Source: Alphaproteobacteria bacterium MarineAlpha10_Bin3
GTDB lineage: Bacteria > Pseudomonadota > Alphaproteobacteria > UBA8366 > GCA-2717185
Direction: 5' to 3'
Assembly: GCA_002937525.1 (NCBI GenBank)
Contig: PTKA01000109.1
Coordinates: 1 to 5,880, forward strand
Length of the DNA stretch: 5,880 bases
The position numbers and the translations under genes were made by a program. The notes under the pieces are model-generated. The model worked only from the letters and a program-made list of their open reading frames with translations. It was not told where the DNA came from and did not search any database. This document shows positions 1 through 5,880 of the stretch, piece after piece. Each line of letters opens with the position of its first letter. Within the stretch, counting starts at the first letter, position 1.

Positions 1-222
1 GGTATCGGCCCCGGCGGCCATCACCGCACCGAAATACCATTCCGCCTGCCGCGCCTTGTTGCCGCCCATGGCGACGCCGGTGCAATCGTCCCGCTTGACC
101 AGCAGACGCGGCCCGCCCAGCCGGGCGCTGAGATTGGCCATTTCCTCCAACGGCGTCGGCAGATGGGCCAGCCGCACGCGGGGCAGTTTCAAGAGCGCCT
201 GTTCGACTATATATTTGGTCAT
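1..222 (-). CDS. PLP-dependent enzyme, D-cysteine desulfhydrase / ACC deaminase family (5' part only)
   Basis: The first 74 codons are visible; the gene continues past the left edge. The family is a fold-type II PLP group that includes D-cysteine desulfhydrase (D-cysteine to pyruvate, H2S and ammonia) and ACC deaminase, both cytosolic. Seen in the sequence: the N-terminal HLPTPLEEM segment (residues 20-28), VKRDDCTG (42-49) and AMGGNKAR (51-58). The lysine of GGNK, here K56, is the family's PLP Schiff-base residue and aligns with K51 of enteric DcyD. The RDD-C-TG stretch resembles both subfamilies, and the substrate-deciding residues lie outside the window, so the reaction cannot be settled. 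The start is ATG at 222-220, overlapping the prfC stop as ATGA, so it is probably translated by reinitiation after prfC. Family call is firm; exact substrate is not. Confidence 0.85.
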   Translation of the reverse strand, partial: MTKYIVEQALLKLPRVRLAHLPTPLEEMANLSARLGGPRLLVKRDDCTGVAMGGNKARQAEWYFGAVMAAGADT

Positions 223-1814
223 AATACGATCGTCTGTTCACGCGTTTTCAGGAACCGGATGTCGGGCCAGTCTTCTTCGGCCCGGCCAAGCGCCCAGGCA
301 TTGCGGGCAAGAAACACCAGCTGTCCGTCATGGTCGTCGGCAAGACTGGAGCGGTTGGTGTCGGCATAAGCTTTCAGCGCGCGGGGATCGTCGGCCACCA
401 CCCAACGCGCGGTGTACAGTTCCGTCGCCTCAAAGCGAACCGGCACGTCGTATTCGGTGCGGATGCGGTCGGCCAACACATCGAACTGGAGCGCGCCGAC
501 GACGCCGACGATCCAGTCCGAACCGAGCCGCGTCTTGAAGGCCTGGCCGACGCCTTCCTCGGCCAATTGACGCAAGGCCCGTTCAAGATGCTTGGCGCGC
601 ATCGGATCTTCCGGGCGCACCCGGCGCAGCAGTTCGGGCGCGAAGCTCGGAATTCCGGTGAAGTGCAAAATCTCGCCTTCGGTCAGCGAATCGCCGATGC
701 GCAGATTGCCGTGATTGGGCAGGCCGATAATATCGCCCGGCCAGGCTTCCTCGGCCCGTTCCCGCTCGCGGGCCAGGAACAGCATCGGGTTGTGCATGTT
801 CAGCTTTTTGCCGCTGCGCACATGAAGCAGCTTCATGCCGCGCTTGAAATGGCCCGAGCAAAGCCGCACAAAAGCGATCCGGTCGCGATGGTTGGGATCC
901 ATATTGGCTTGTATCTTGAACACAAAGCCGCTGACCTTGCCTTCGTCCGGAGACACCGTGCGGCTGGCGCTCGGCCGGGCGAGCGGCGGCGGCGCGGTTT
1001 GGGCCAATCCGTCAAGCAACTCCCGGACGCCGAATTTATTGACCGCGCTGCCAAAATAAACCGGCGTCATATTGCCCGCCAGATAAGCCTCGCGGTCGAA
1101 GGGCGGGTAGAGGCCCCGCACCATCTCGACTTCTTCGCGCAGCCGCCGCACCGCATGGGCCGGCAGCATTTCGTCGAGCCTCGCGTCATCGAGCCCGTTG
1201 CAAGCGCGTCCTTCATCCAGCGCACCAGTCGTATTGCGGTCGAAAAGCAGCAAGCGGTCGCGGATCAGATCGTAGCAGCCGTGAAAATCCCGTCCCATGC
1301 CGATCGGCCAGCTTGCCGGCGTGGTCTCGACCTGCAAGGTCTGTTCGATTTCATCCAGCAGATCGAATGGATCGCGCGACTCGCGGTCCAGCTTGTTGAT
1401 GAAAGTAATCATCGGCATGTCGCGCAGGCGGCAGACCTCGAACAGCTTGCGGGTCTGCGCTTCGATTCCCTTGGCCGCATCCAGCACCATCACGGCCGAA
1501 TCGACCGCCGTCAGCGTGCGGTAGGTATCCTCGCTGAAATCCTCATGGCCCGGCGTATCCAGCAGGTTGAAAACCAAACCAACGTACTCATAAGTCATCA
1601 CCGACGACGCGACGGAGATACCGCGCTCGCGCTCGACCTTCATCCAGTCGGAATGCGCGCGCCGTTGCGCGCCCCGCGCCTTCACCGCGCCGGCCATCTG
1701 GATCGCGCCACCGAACAGCAACAGCTTCTCGGTCAAGGTCGTCTTGCCGGCGTCGGGGTGCGAAATAATCGCGAAGGTCCGCCGCCTTGCGGCGAAGTCG
1801 TTAGATACATTCAT
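219..1814 (-). CDS. prfC: Peptide chain release factor 3 (RF3), translational GTPase
   Basis: RF3 is a cytosolic GTPase that recycles RF1/RF2 from the ribosome after peptide release. The 531-residue product closely matches the family length (E. coli 529). G1 is SHPDAGKTT (18-26), the switch I region holds ERGIS (63-67), G3 is DTPGH (86-90) followed by EDFSEDTYRTLTAVD, and G4 is NKLD (140-143). The RF3-typical GFVFKIQANMDPNHRDR (296-312) opens domain II, and FTGIPSFAPE (385-394) and VGALQFDV (439-446) lie in the C-terminal domains. The end carries the family's KTRE, extended by a few residues. The frame is open 30 codons further upstream, but ATG at 1814-1812 is chosen because homology begins there (FAARRRTFAIISHPDAGK). 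No Shine-Dalgarno is evident; the region just before ATG is A/T-rich. It probably has its own promoter (1852-1879) and is coupled to the next gene by an ATGA overlap. Confidence 0.97.
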   Translation of the reverse strand: MNVSNDFAARRRTFAIISHPDAGKTTLTEKLLLFGGAIQMAGAVKARGAQRRAHSDWMKVERERGISVASSVMTYEYVGLVFNLLDTPGHEDFSEDTYRTLTAVDSAVMVLDAAKGIEAQTRKLFEVCRLRDMPMITFINKLDRESRDPFDLLDEIEQTLQVETTPASWPIGMGRDFHGCYDLIRDRLLLFDRNTTGALDEGRACNGLDDARLDEMLPAHAVRRLREEVEMVRGLYPPFDREAYLAGNMTPVYFGSAVNKFGVRELLDGLAQTAPPPLARPSASRTVSPDEGKVSGFVFKIQANMDPNHRDRIAFVRLCSGHFKRGMKLLHVRSGKKLNMHNPMLFLARERERAEEAWPGDIIGLPNHGNLRIGDSLTEGEILHFTGIPSFAPELLRRVRPEDPMRAKHLERALRQLAEEGVGQAFKTRLGSDWIVGVVGALQFDVLADRIRTEYDVPVRFEATELYTARWVVADDPRALKAYADTNRSSLADDHDGQLVFLARNAWALGRAEEDWPDIRFLKTREQTIVL

Positions 1815-1851
1815 AATTTTCAAATATGGAACAAGGGCGATGCGCAGCACT

Positions 1852-1879
1852 AATATAGCGGTGTCGGGCCGGCGCTCAA
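1852..1879 (-). promoter_or_regulatory. Probable sigma-70-type promoter of prfC
   Basis: On the minus strand a -35 box TTGAGC (1879-1874) is followed by a 16-base spacer and a -10 box TATATT (1857-1852), which matches 5 of 6 consensus bases. Transcription would begin near 1845, giving a leader of about 30 bases before the prfC ATG. The -35 box contains the TGA stop of the upstream hydrolase gene. Predicted from sequence only. Confidence 0.55.
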
Positions 1880-2820
1880 GGGGCGGTAAACCCGGCCACC
1901 GCATCGGCTACGTCTTCGGCATAGAAGTCGAGGAAGAAGTGGCCGGCGTCTTCGATGACGAGCAGTGTAATTTTGCCGCCATCGGCCAAGGGCCGCACGG
2001 CTTCGGGTATTCCCTTGACGACCATGTCTTGGGACCCGGCAATGACGAGGACGCGAACGCCGATTTTCGGCAACAAGGCGGGCGTGTGCCGGCGACGTTC
2101 ATCCTTGTAGTAGGACACGAAACTCGCGGCGCTGACCGCGGTGCCGGGACAGTAGACGAAACCGGTATTTTTCAGTATCGCGCCGCCCTTGCCCGCGGCT
2201 ACCAGGGCCGCCGCCTGCTTCAGGATCGGTTCAAGCGGGGTATTGTAGCGCCGTTCGTAGTCGGCATCGCGGCGCGCGGCACGCCACATCGACGGCGCCA
2301 GCAAAACCACGCGCTTGACCACGGCATTGGGCCGTTCGGCCGCAAACCAGGCGGTCTGATTGGCGCCGCGCGAATGTCCCATCAAGGTCACGTCGCCCGC
2401 ACCCTCGGCCTTCAGCCAGTCCAGCCAGACGCCGATTTCATCCAGCGCGTCCTCGTGCCTGTGACGATGGGGGACCTTGCAGTCATACATGCCAATGCGC
2501 TTGTCCAGGCCCAGGCTAAGCGTGATCGCCAGCGAATTGACCCCGCGCTCCCGAAGGCCCGCCTGAACTGCCCGAACCAGTTCCATGCCGTTATGCGCCA
2601 GCGTCCCATGGGTGAACAGAACGATCCCGTCCCGCACGCCTGCGCCATCGGCGGTAACCAGGCGGCCATTGAGAGTCAGTCCTTTATGCGATGCGGTGAC
2701 CTGGCGTTCGCCGGCCTGGCCGATTCCAGCGGCGAAAATCAAAAGGACGGCAAGAATCGTTCCAAGGGTAAAGCGCACGAATTTTCCGTATCTTGAACGT
2801 TGTGTTTTGACGAAAGCCAA
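1876..2820 (-). CDS. Secreted alpha/beta hydrolase with N-terminal signal peptide
   Basis: The product (314 aa from TTG 2820) has a basic N-terminus, a hydrophobic stretch at about 18-33 and a likely signal peptidase I site after GQA (A36), so it is probably periplasmic. The rest is a classic alpha/beta hydrolase: oxyanion-strand motif FTHGTL (69-74), nucleophile elbow GHSRG with Ser150 (148-152), probable acid Asp265 in AGSQD, and catalytic His294 in DAGHFF. The only two cysteines, C114 and C224, could form a disulfide in the periplasm (inference). Substrate is unknown; esterase, lipase or dienelactone-hydrolase-like chemistry are all possible. The start is uncertain: TTG at 2820 gives a long n-region, while GTG at 2778 (residue 15) gives a compact signal peptide. 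No in-frame ATG is present nearby. The gene lies 61 bases upstream of prfC on the same strand and is divergent from the dioxygenase gene. Confidence 0.85.
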   Translation of the reverse strand: MAFVKTQRSRYGKFVRFTLGTILAVLLIFAAGIGQAGERQVTASHKGLTLNGRLVTADGAGVRDGIVLFTHGTLAHNGMELVRAVQAGLRERGVNSLAITLSLGLDKRIGMYDCKVPHRHRHEDALDEIGVWLDWLKAEGAGDVTLMGHSRGANQTAWFAAERPNAVVKRVVLLAPSMWRAARRDADYERRYNTPLEPILKQAAALVAAGKGGAILKNTGFVYCPGTAVSAASFVSYYKDERRRHTPALLPKIGVRVLVIAGSQDMVVKGIPEAVRPLADGGKITLLVIEDAGHFFLDFYAEDVADAVAGFTAP

Positions 2821-2836
2821 TCGCCCAGCGTACCAT
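2807..2836 (+). promoter_or_regulatory. Candidate promoter of the plus-strand dioxygenase gene
   Basis: TTGACG at 2807-2812, 18 bases of spacer, then TACCAT at 2831-2836 (4 of 6 matches to the -10 consensus). It lies 38 bases upstream of the ATG at 2874 and overlaps the possible TTG start of the divergent hydrolase. The -10 box is weak, so this is a tentative call. Confidence 0.35.
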
Positions 2837-2873
2837 ATGGCGAATTTGTTCCGCCAGGGTGAGTAAAGACGCC

Positions 2874-3911
2874 ATGCTTGAAACCGATATCGAACCGTTC
2901 AACCATCGATCGGCCTGGAAGGCGACCGATTTTGCATCGAACGACGATTTCGCGGTCGATCTGACGGCGCGCCAAATCGACGCCCTGGAATCCGACACCG
3001 CGCGCCTCAAACAAGCCGGCGCGGCGCATGAAGAGGTGACGGTGGAATCCTTTCCCCTGGCGGCGATCCGCGAGGATGTTGCGGCGTGGCGGGACGAAAT
3101 CCTGCGCGGCCGCGGCTTGCTGATGCTGCGCGGTTTCCCGGTCGAGCGCATGGACGCAGACGATCTGCGGTTGATGTTCCTTGGCCTGGGCGTCCATATC
3201 GGCCGCCCGACTTCGCAAAGCGCGATGGGCGATCTGGTCGGCGACGTCATCAATATCGGCGATGACGACCGCAATGAGCGGGCCTATCGCAGCCGCCGCG
3301 AACTGAAGCTGCACACCGACCGCTGCGATCATATCGGCATGTTGTGCATCCGCCCGGCATTGGCCGGCGGCGTCAGCGGCTATGCCAGCGCGCTCGCCAT
3401 TCACAATGAAATGCTGGCGAGGCGGCCGGATCTACTGGCCTATCTGTACCGGGGTTATTTCCATCACCGTTTTGGCGAACAGGCGCCGGGCGAGCCCCTG
3501 GTCACGCGCCAGCGCATTCCGATTTTCTCAATCACCGACGGGGTGCCCAGCGTCATCTTGATTCGCGGCTATATCGACCTTGCGGCCGAAGAAGGCCATG
3601 TGACGATGAGCGATGCCGAAACCGAGGCGCTGGATATGTTCGAGGAAATCGGCAACCGGCCGGAATTCCGCCTTGACATGACCCTGCAACCGGGCGAGGC
3701 GACCTTTACCAATAATTGCTGCGTCCTGCATACCCGCACCGCCTTCGAAGATGCGCCCGACCCGGCCAGCAAGCGGCTTCTGCTGCGCCTGTGGCTGCGT
3801 GAAGATGGCCGTCCGGCGGTGCCCGGCGTGGTCCTGCATAAGGGCTATGGCGGCATCGCCAAACGCGATGGCAAGGGAACCTATTATACGCCGGCCGCCG
3901 CGATGTCCTGA
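2874..3911 (+). CDS. TauD/TfdA-family Fe(II)/2-oxoglutarate-dependent dioxygenase
   Basis: The product (345 aa from ATG 2874) belongs to the clavaminate-synthase-like group of 2-oxoglutarate dioxygenases, cytosolic enzymes that oxidise a substrate while converting 2-oxoglutarate to succinate and CO2. The iron triad is visible: H147 and D149 in KLHTDRCDH, and H286 in NNCCVLHTRTAFED. A C-terminal arginine in KRLLLRLWLR (R301 or R305) is placed to hold 2-oxoglutarate. The segment RGRGLLMLRGFPVE (about 78-91) is the usual N-terminal core strand. The substrate is unknown; the PGVVLHKGYGGIAKRDGKG tail is not diagnostic to me. GTG at 2859 is in frame (350 aa), but ATG at 2874 is preferred because AGGGTGA (2857-2863 region) sits about 11 bases upstream as a Shine-Dalgarno. 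It is divergent from the hydrolase, and its last 28 bases overlap the convergent PrpF-family gene. Confidence 0.88.
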   Translation: MLETDIEPFNHRSAWKATDFASNDDFAVDLTARQIDALESDTARLKQAGAAHEEVTVESFPLAAIREDVAAWRDEILRGRGLLMLRGFPVERMDADDLRLMFLGLGVHIGRPTSQSAMGDLVGDVINIGDDDRNERAYRSRRELKLHTDRCDHIGMLCIRPALAGGVSGYASALAIHNEMLARRPDLLAYLYRGYFHHRFGEQAPGEPLVTRQRIPIFSITDGVPSVILIRGYIDLAAEEGHVTMSDAETEALDMFEEIGNRPEFRLDMTLQPGEATFTNNCCVLHTRTAFEDAPDPASKRLLLRLWLREDGRPAVPGVVLHKGYGGIAKRDGKGTYYTPAAAMS

Positions 3912-5083
3912 TATGCGGCGTGCAATTCCGCCGACGCGTTGTAAAGCGGCGTGTGGCCGCGCAGCAGGATTTGCGTGCTGCGTTCATAGGCGGCGCGCGG
4001 CATGGCGATATCCTCGCCTTGCAGGGACCCGGTGATCGTCGCCTGCAAAATTCCCGCCGGGTTGGCCATGCGCACGACATGATCCGCCTCGTTTGGCCCC
4101 AGCACACCCGATCCGCGCGCAATCGGGTTGGCGACCGTGCCGGGCACCAGGCAAGCGGCGGCGAGGCACGCACCGCCGGTCACGGCCAGCGACTTGTGGG
4201 CGGCCTGCGGCGTGAAATAGCGCACCCGGATATGCGCGCCGCGCGCCGCCTCATCGGTGTCCGGCGCGGCGATAATGCAGATTTTCGGGATGGTTTCGCT
4301 GGCCGCCAGTTCGGCCTTGCGCATCGGCGCGCCGTCGCTTCGTTTCAGCCCCATCTTCAGCCCGGCGGCAACCCAGATTCGCCGCAAGCGTTCCTTGAAT
4401 TCGGCGTCCGCGTCGAGCGCGCCCGGCGTTTCACTGGCCGTTTTGCCAAGATCGCCGGCGCGCACGATAACCATCGGCACCGCCAGATCGACGCAGGACA
4501 CCTCGATCCCCTCGATCCTATCCAGGCGCTTGCCGGTCGGAAACAACGATCCGGTCTTGGCCCCGACCGGGTCCAGCAGAGCCAGCTGGACCCCCGGCCA
4601 GGCCCCCATGACACCGGGTATTGTCGTTGCGGACGCCATCGCCTCGCCCGGTTCCGGCATATCGAGAAACGCATGGGTGACGATACCGGTATTGGTGTTG
4701 TGGATGCGTACCCGGTTCGGGCCCGGCGTCAGCGATAACAGCCCGACCTGGTTGGCGAAGACCGGCAAGGCCGCCGACATGTTGCCGCAATTGACACTCC
4801 AGTCGATTGCCGCCTTGTTCGGCGCGAGCTGCGCCAAAGTGCTGTCGATATCCGCGTCGGGCCGGTCCGAGCGGTCGACGATGAAGACCTTGCAGCTTTG
4901 CGCAATGCCGCGGCCAAGCCCGGTGATCTGCGAATTCGCCGCCACATTGCCGGTCGCGGGCACGCCCATGAGGTGACGGATCAACTCCTCGCGCAACGCC
5001 AGACCCGGTGGCAAATGATGCGCGTACAAAACGATCCCGGTCGAGGTGCCGCCGCGCATATGATACACGGGAATTTCCAGCAT
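3884..5083 (-). CDS. PrpF/GalD-family isomerase (2-methylaconitate isomerase or 4-oxalomesaconate tautomerase type)
   Basis: The family shifts double bonds in small unsaturated di- and tricarboxylates (PrpF in the methylcitrate route, GalD in gallate breakdown, Mii in nicotinate fermentation). The 399-residue product (from ATG 5083) fits the usual 360-400. Seen: IPVYHMRGGTSTG at the N-terminus (4-16), SQITGLGRGIAQSCKVFIV (51-69), and IDWSVNCGN (93-101). K65 and C99 are 34 residues apart, the same spacing as the K73/C107 pair I recall for Shewanella PrpF, supporting an intact active site. A second-half GGACLAAACLVPGTVAN is also typical. The MRGGTSKG lysine is threonine here. Start is uncertain: ATG 5083 fits homology, while ATG 5137 (417 aa) lies 2 bases after the upstream stop and suggests coupling. 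Substrate cannot be assigned, although co-location with a TauD gene suggests a catabolic operon. Confidence 0.88.
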   Translation of the reverse strand: MLEIPVYHMRGGTSTGIVLYAHHLPPGLALREELIRHLMGVPATGNVAANSQITGLGRGIAQSCKVFIVDRSDRPDADIDSTLAQLAPNKAAIDWSVNCGNMSAALPVFANQVGLLSLTPGPNRVRIHNTNTGIVTHAFLDMPEPGEAMASATTIPGVMGAWPGVQLALLDPVGAKTGSLFPTGKRLDRIEGIEVSCVDLAVPMVIVRAGDLGKTASETPGALDADAEFKERLRRIWVAAGLKMGLKRSDGAPMRKAELAASETIPKICIIAAPDTDEAARGAHIRVRYFTPQAAHKSLAVTGGACLAAACLVPGTVANPIARGSGVLGPNEADHVVRMANPAGILQATITGSLQGEDIAMPRAAYERSTQILLRGHTPLYNASAELHAAYQDIAAAGV

Positions 5084-5139
5084 CCCATCCAGGAAGCGGG
5101 GCGCCAGGCCGTGAAAATGCACCGGCGCGATCTGCATCG

Positions 5140-5880
5140 TCAGGCCGGCCGGCCGCCATCCACGGTGACGCGGTTCATGTAGCGCCTTTGGCCCGGATAA
5201 TCGTTCAGCGCCCGGTGCATGACGCATCGGTTGTCCCAGAACGCAATCGACCCATCGCGCCACCGGAACCGGCAGGTGAATTCGGGCCTGGAGGAATGCT
5301 CGAATAGATATTCGAGCAAGGGGCGGCTTTCCTCTTCGGTCATGCCAGCAAAACGGTGGGTCCGCACCACGTTGACATACAGCGCCTTGCGGCCGGTTTC
5401 CGGGTGGGTAATGATTACGGGATGTTCGCATTCGGGCTCATCGGCGGCGTCCGGGTCGATGCGAAGCTTGCTGGTCCGTTCGGCGTTCCGGTCGGCCGTA
5501 ACCTTGGGCGATTGAATCCGGTTGTCATGGACGCCCTTCAATCCTTCGAGTGTCCGCTTCAACCCGTCCGACAGGCTTTCATAGGCGTCGTACTGGCTGG
5601 CGAACAGGGTGTCGACCGCCTTCAACACCGTCGGCGTCGAGCGGAAGGAGGTCTCGAGTCCGACTTCGTCCCACACCGCCTCGGCTGCCTCGACGGCTTC
5701 GCGGAAGGTCCTGCGCATGATCGCCAGGGTCTCCAGGTCGGCGCCCTGGAAGCTGAAGATGGATTGTTTTTCATCGCCGACGATGAACAGGGTGCGCTCG
5801 ACGTCCGAGGCCCCGGAGCCGGCGAAAAACTCATCGGCCAGGGCGGCGGCGACCTGCCATTGTTCCGGGCTGGTGTCCTG
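5140..5880 (-). CDS. Chimeric open frame: AddA helicase fragment joined in frame to C-terminal half of a TauD-type dioxygenase (5' end outside window)
   Basis: The frame is open from the right edge to TGA at 5142-5140 (246 visible residues). Residues 1-94 read as the helicase core of AddA: QDTSPEQWQV (tail of motif II), VGDEKQSIFSFQGAD (motif III) and SFRSTPTVL (motif IV). From about residue 90 onward it reads as TauD: DTLFASQYDAYESLS, then HPVIITHPETGRKALYVN, LFEHSSRPEFTCRFRW, and SIAFWDNRCVMH. The distal iron His (codon 5217-5215), the 2-oxoglutarate Arg (5184-5182) and the Arg equivalent to E. coli TauD R270 (5172-5170) remain. The TauD N-terminal half with the HxD ligands is absent, so dioxygenase activity is not expected. 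An ATG at 5718 could be called as start of a 192-residue TauD protein, but that ATG lies inside AddA sequence. Upstream of, and probably formerly co-transcribed with, the PrpF-family gene. Either misassembly or real rearrangement. Confidence 0.85.
   Translation of the reverse strand, partial: QDTSPEQWQVAAALADEFFAGSGASDVERTLFIVGDEKQSIFSFQGADLETLAIMRRTFREAVEAAEAVWDEVGLETSFRSTPTVLKAVDTLFASQYDAYESLSDGLKRTLEGLKGVHDNRIQSPKVTADRNAERTSKLRIDPDAADEPECEHPVIITHPETGRKALYVNVVRTHRFAGMTEEESRPLLEYLFEHSSRPEFTCRFRWRDGSIAFWDNRCVMHRALNDYPGQRRYMNRVTVDGGRPA
5599..5613 (-). other. Junction of the AddA and TauD parts (shared-sequence breakpoint)
   Basis: The 15 bases encode DTLFA. AddA proteins continue SFRST-VL-AVD-x-F at this point, while TauD proteins carry GGDTL[FW] followed by x-S-x-x-AYEALS. 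The stretch therefore fits both parents, and the switch occurs within it or a few bases either side without breaking the frame. A short shared tract at a breakpoint is what a k-mer misjoin or microhomology recombination would leave. Confidence 0.65.
5599..5880 (-). other. addA: AddA helicase-domain fragment (partial addA)
   Basis: These about 94 codons resemble the UvrD-like helicase core of alphaproteobacterial AddA, the subunit that with AddB resects double-strand breaks for recombination. The fragment starts just inside motif II (QDTSP), includes motif III with GDEKQSIFSFQGA, then a linker with MRRTFREAVEAAEAVW, and stops soon after the motif IV SFRSTPTVLKAVD. The N-terminal Walker A region would be beyond the right edge. 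The rest of the helicase and the C-terminal nuclease domain are missing because the frame continues as TauD. Recognition is from family motifs, without a database search. Confidence 0.85.

Noticed and set aside
330..1853. 507-codon open frame on the plus strand
   Set aside because: It lies entirely antisense to prfC, which has unmistakable RF3 motifs. Long antisense frames are common in GC-rich genes, and the translation shows no recognisable domain.
1744..2796. 350-codon open frame on the plus strand
   Set aside because: Antisense to the secreted hydrolase, which has a signal peptide and full catalytic triad; the antisense product has no motif I recognise.
2684..3404. Two minus-strand open frames (2684-3274 and 2739-3404)
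   Set aside because: Antisense to the dioxygenase gene with its HxD...H triad; the products show no family features.
3920..4976. Plus-strand open frames of 272 and 239 codons
   Set aside because: Antisense to the PrpF-family gene, whose catalytic Lys/Cys motifs identify the true strand.
5143..5154. GGCCGGCC tandem/palindromic tract before the PrpF-family gene
   Set aside because: It is explained by the Gly-Arg-Pro-Ala codons at the TauD C-terminus; no longer stem or T-tract accompanies it, so it is not a terminator.
5084..5431. N-terminal extension of the PrpF-family protein up to ATG 5431
   Set aside because: It would overlap the TauD coding region by about 290 bases in another frame; homology begins only at residue 117 of that reading.
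1..5880. Search for a new defence, mobile or RNA-based system
   Set aside because: No repeats, integrase, transposase, reverse transcriptase, toxin-antitoxin pair or structured noncoding stretch was found; no gene-free gap exceeds about 100 bases.

Overview
The window is GC-rich (roughly 60% by eye) and densely coded, with no RNA gene, insertion sequence or CRISPR array visible. Base composition, weak or absent Shine-Dalgarno sites and the alphaproteobacterial style of the AddA fragment at the right edge suggest an alphaproteobacterium, possibly Rhodospirillales-like. That placement is inference.

Layout. On the minus strand at the left edge is the start of a PLP-dependent D-cysteine desulfhydrase/ACC-deaminase family gene (1-222). 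Its ATG overlaps the stop of prfC (peptide chain release factor 3, 219-1814, minus) as ATGA. Upstream of prfC is a gene for a secreted alpha/beta hydrolase (1876-2820, minus). Its stop codon lies within the -35 box of a likely prfC promoter. Divergent from the hydrolase is a complete TauD/TfdA-family Fe(II)/2-oxoglutarate dioxygenase gene (2874-3911, plus). Its 3' end overlaps tail-to-tail, by 28 bases, a PrpF/GalD-family aconitate-type isomerase gene (3884-5083 or 5137, minus). Upstream of that isomerase, and ending 2 bases before its earlier ATG, is an open frame that runs off the right edge (5140-5880, minus).

The striking element is this last frame. Its first ~94 visible residues are a helicase-domain fragment of AddA (double-strand-break repair helicase/nuclease). 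The rest is the C-terminal half of a TauD-type dioxygenase. The two parts join in frame inside the short peptide DTLFA, which suits both families. The TauD part has lost its N-terminal half, including the HxD iron ligands. The simplest explanation is an assembly misjoin or a microhomology-mediated deletion/translocation rather than a designed fusion enzyme, so nothing right of about position 5600 should be assumed to be true neighbourhood.

Functionally, TauD plus the PrpF-type isomerase looks like a small catabolic operon of unknown substrate, with a second dioxygenase convergent to it. prfC and the PLP enzyme form a separate, translationally coupled unit. I did not find convincing evidence of a new defence or mobile system here.
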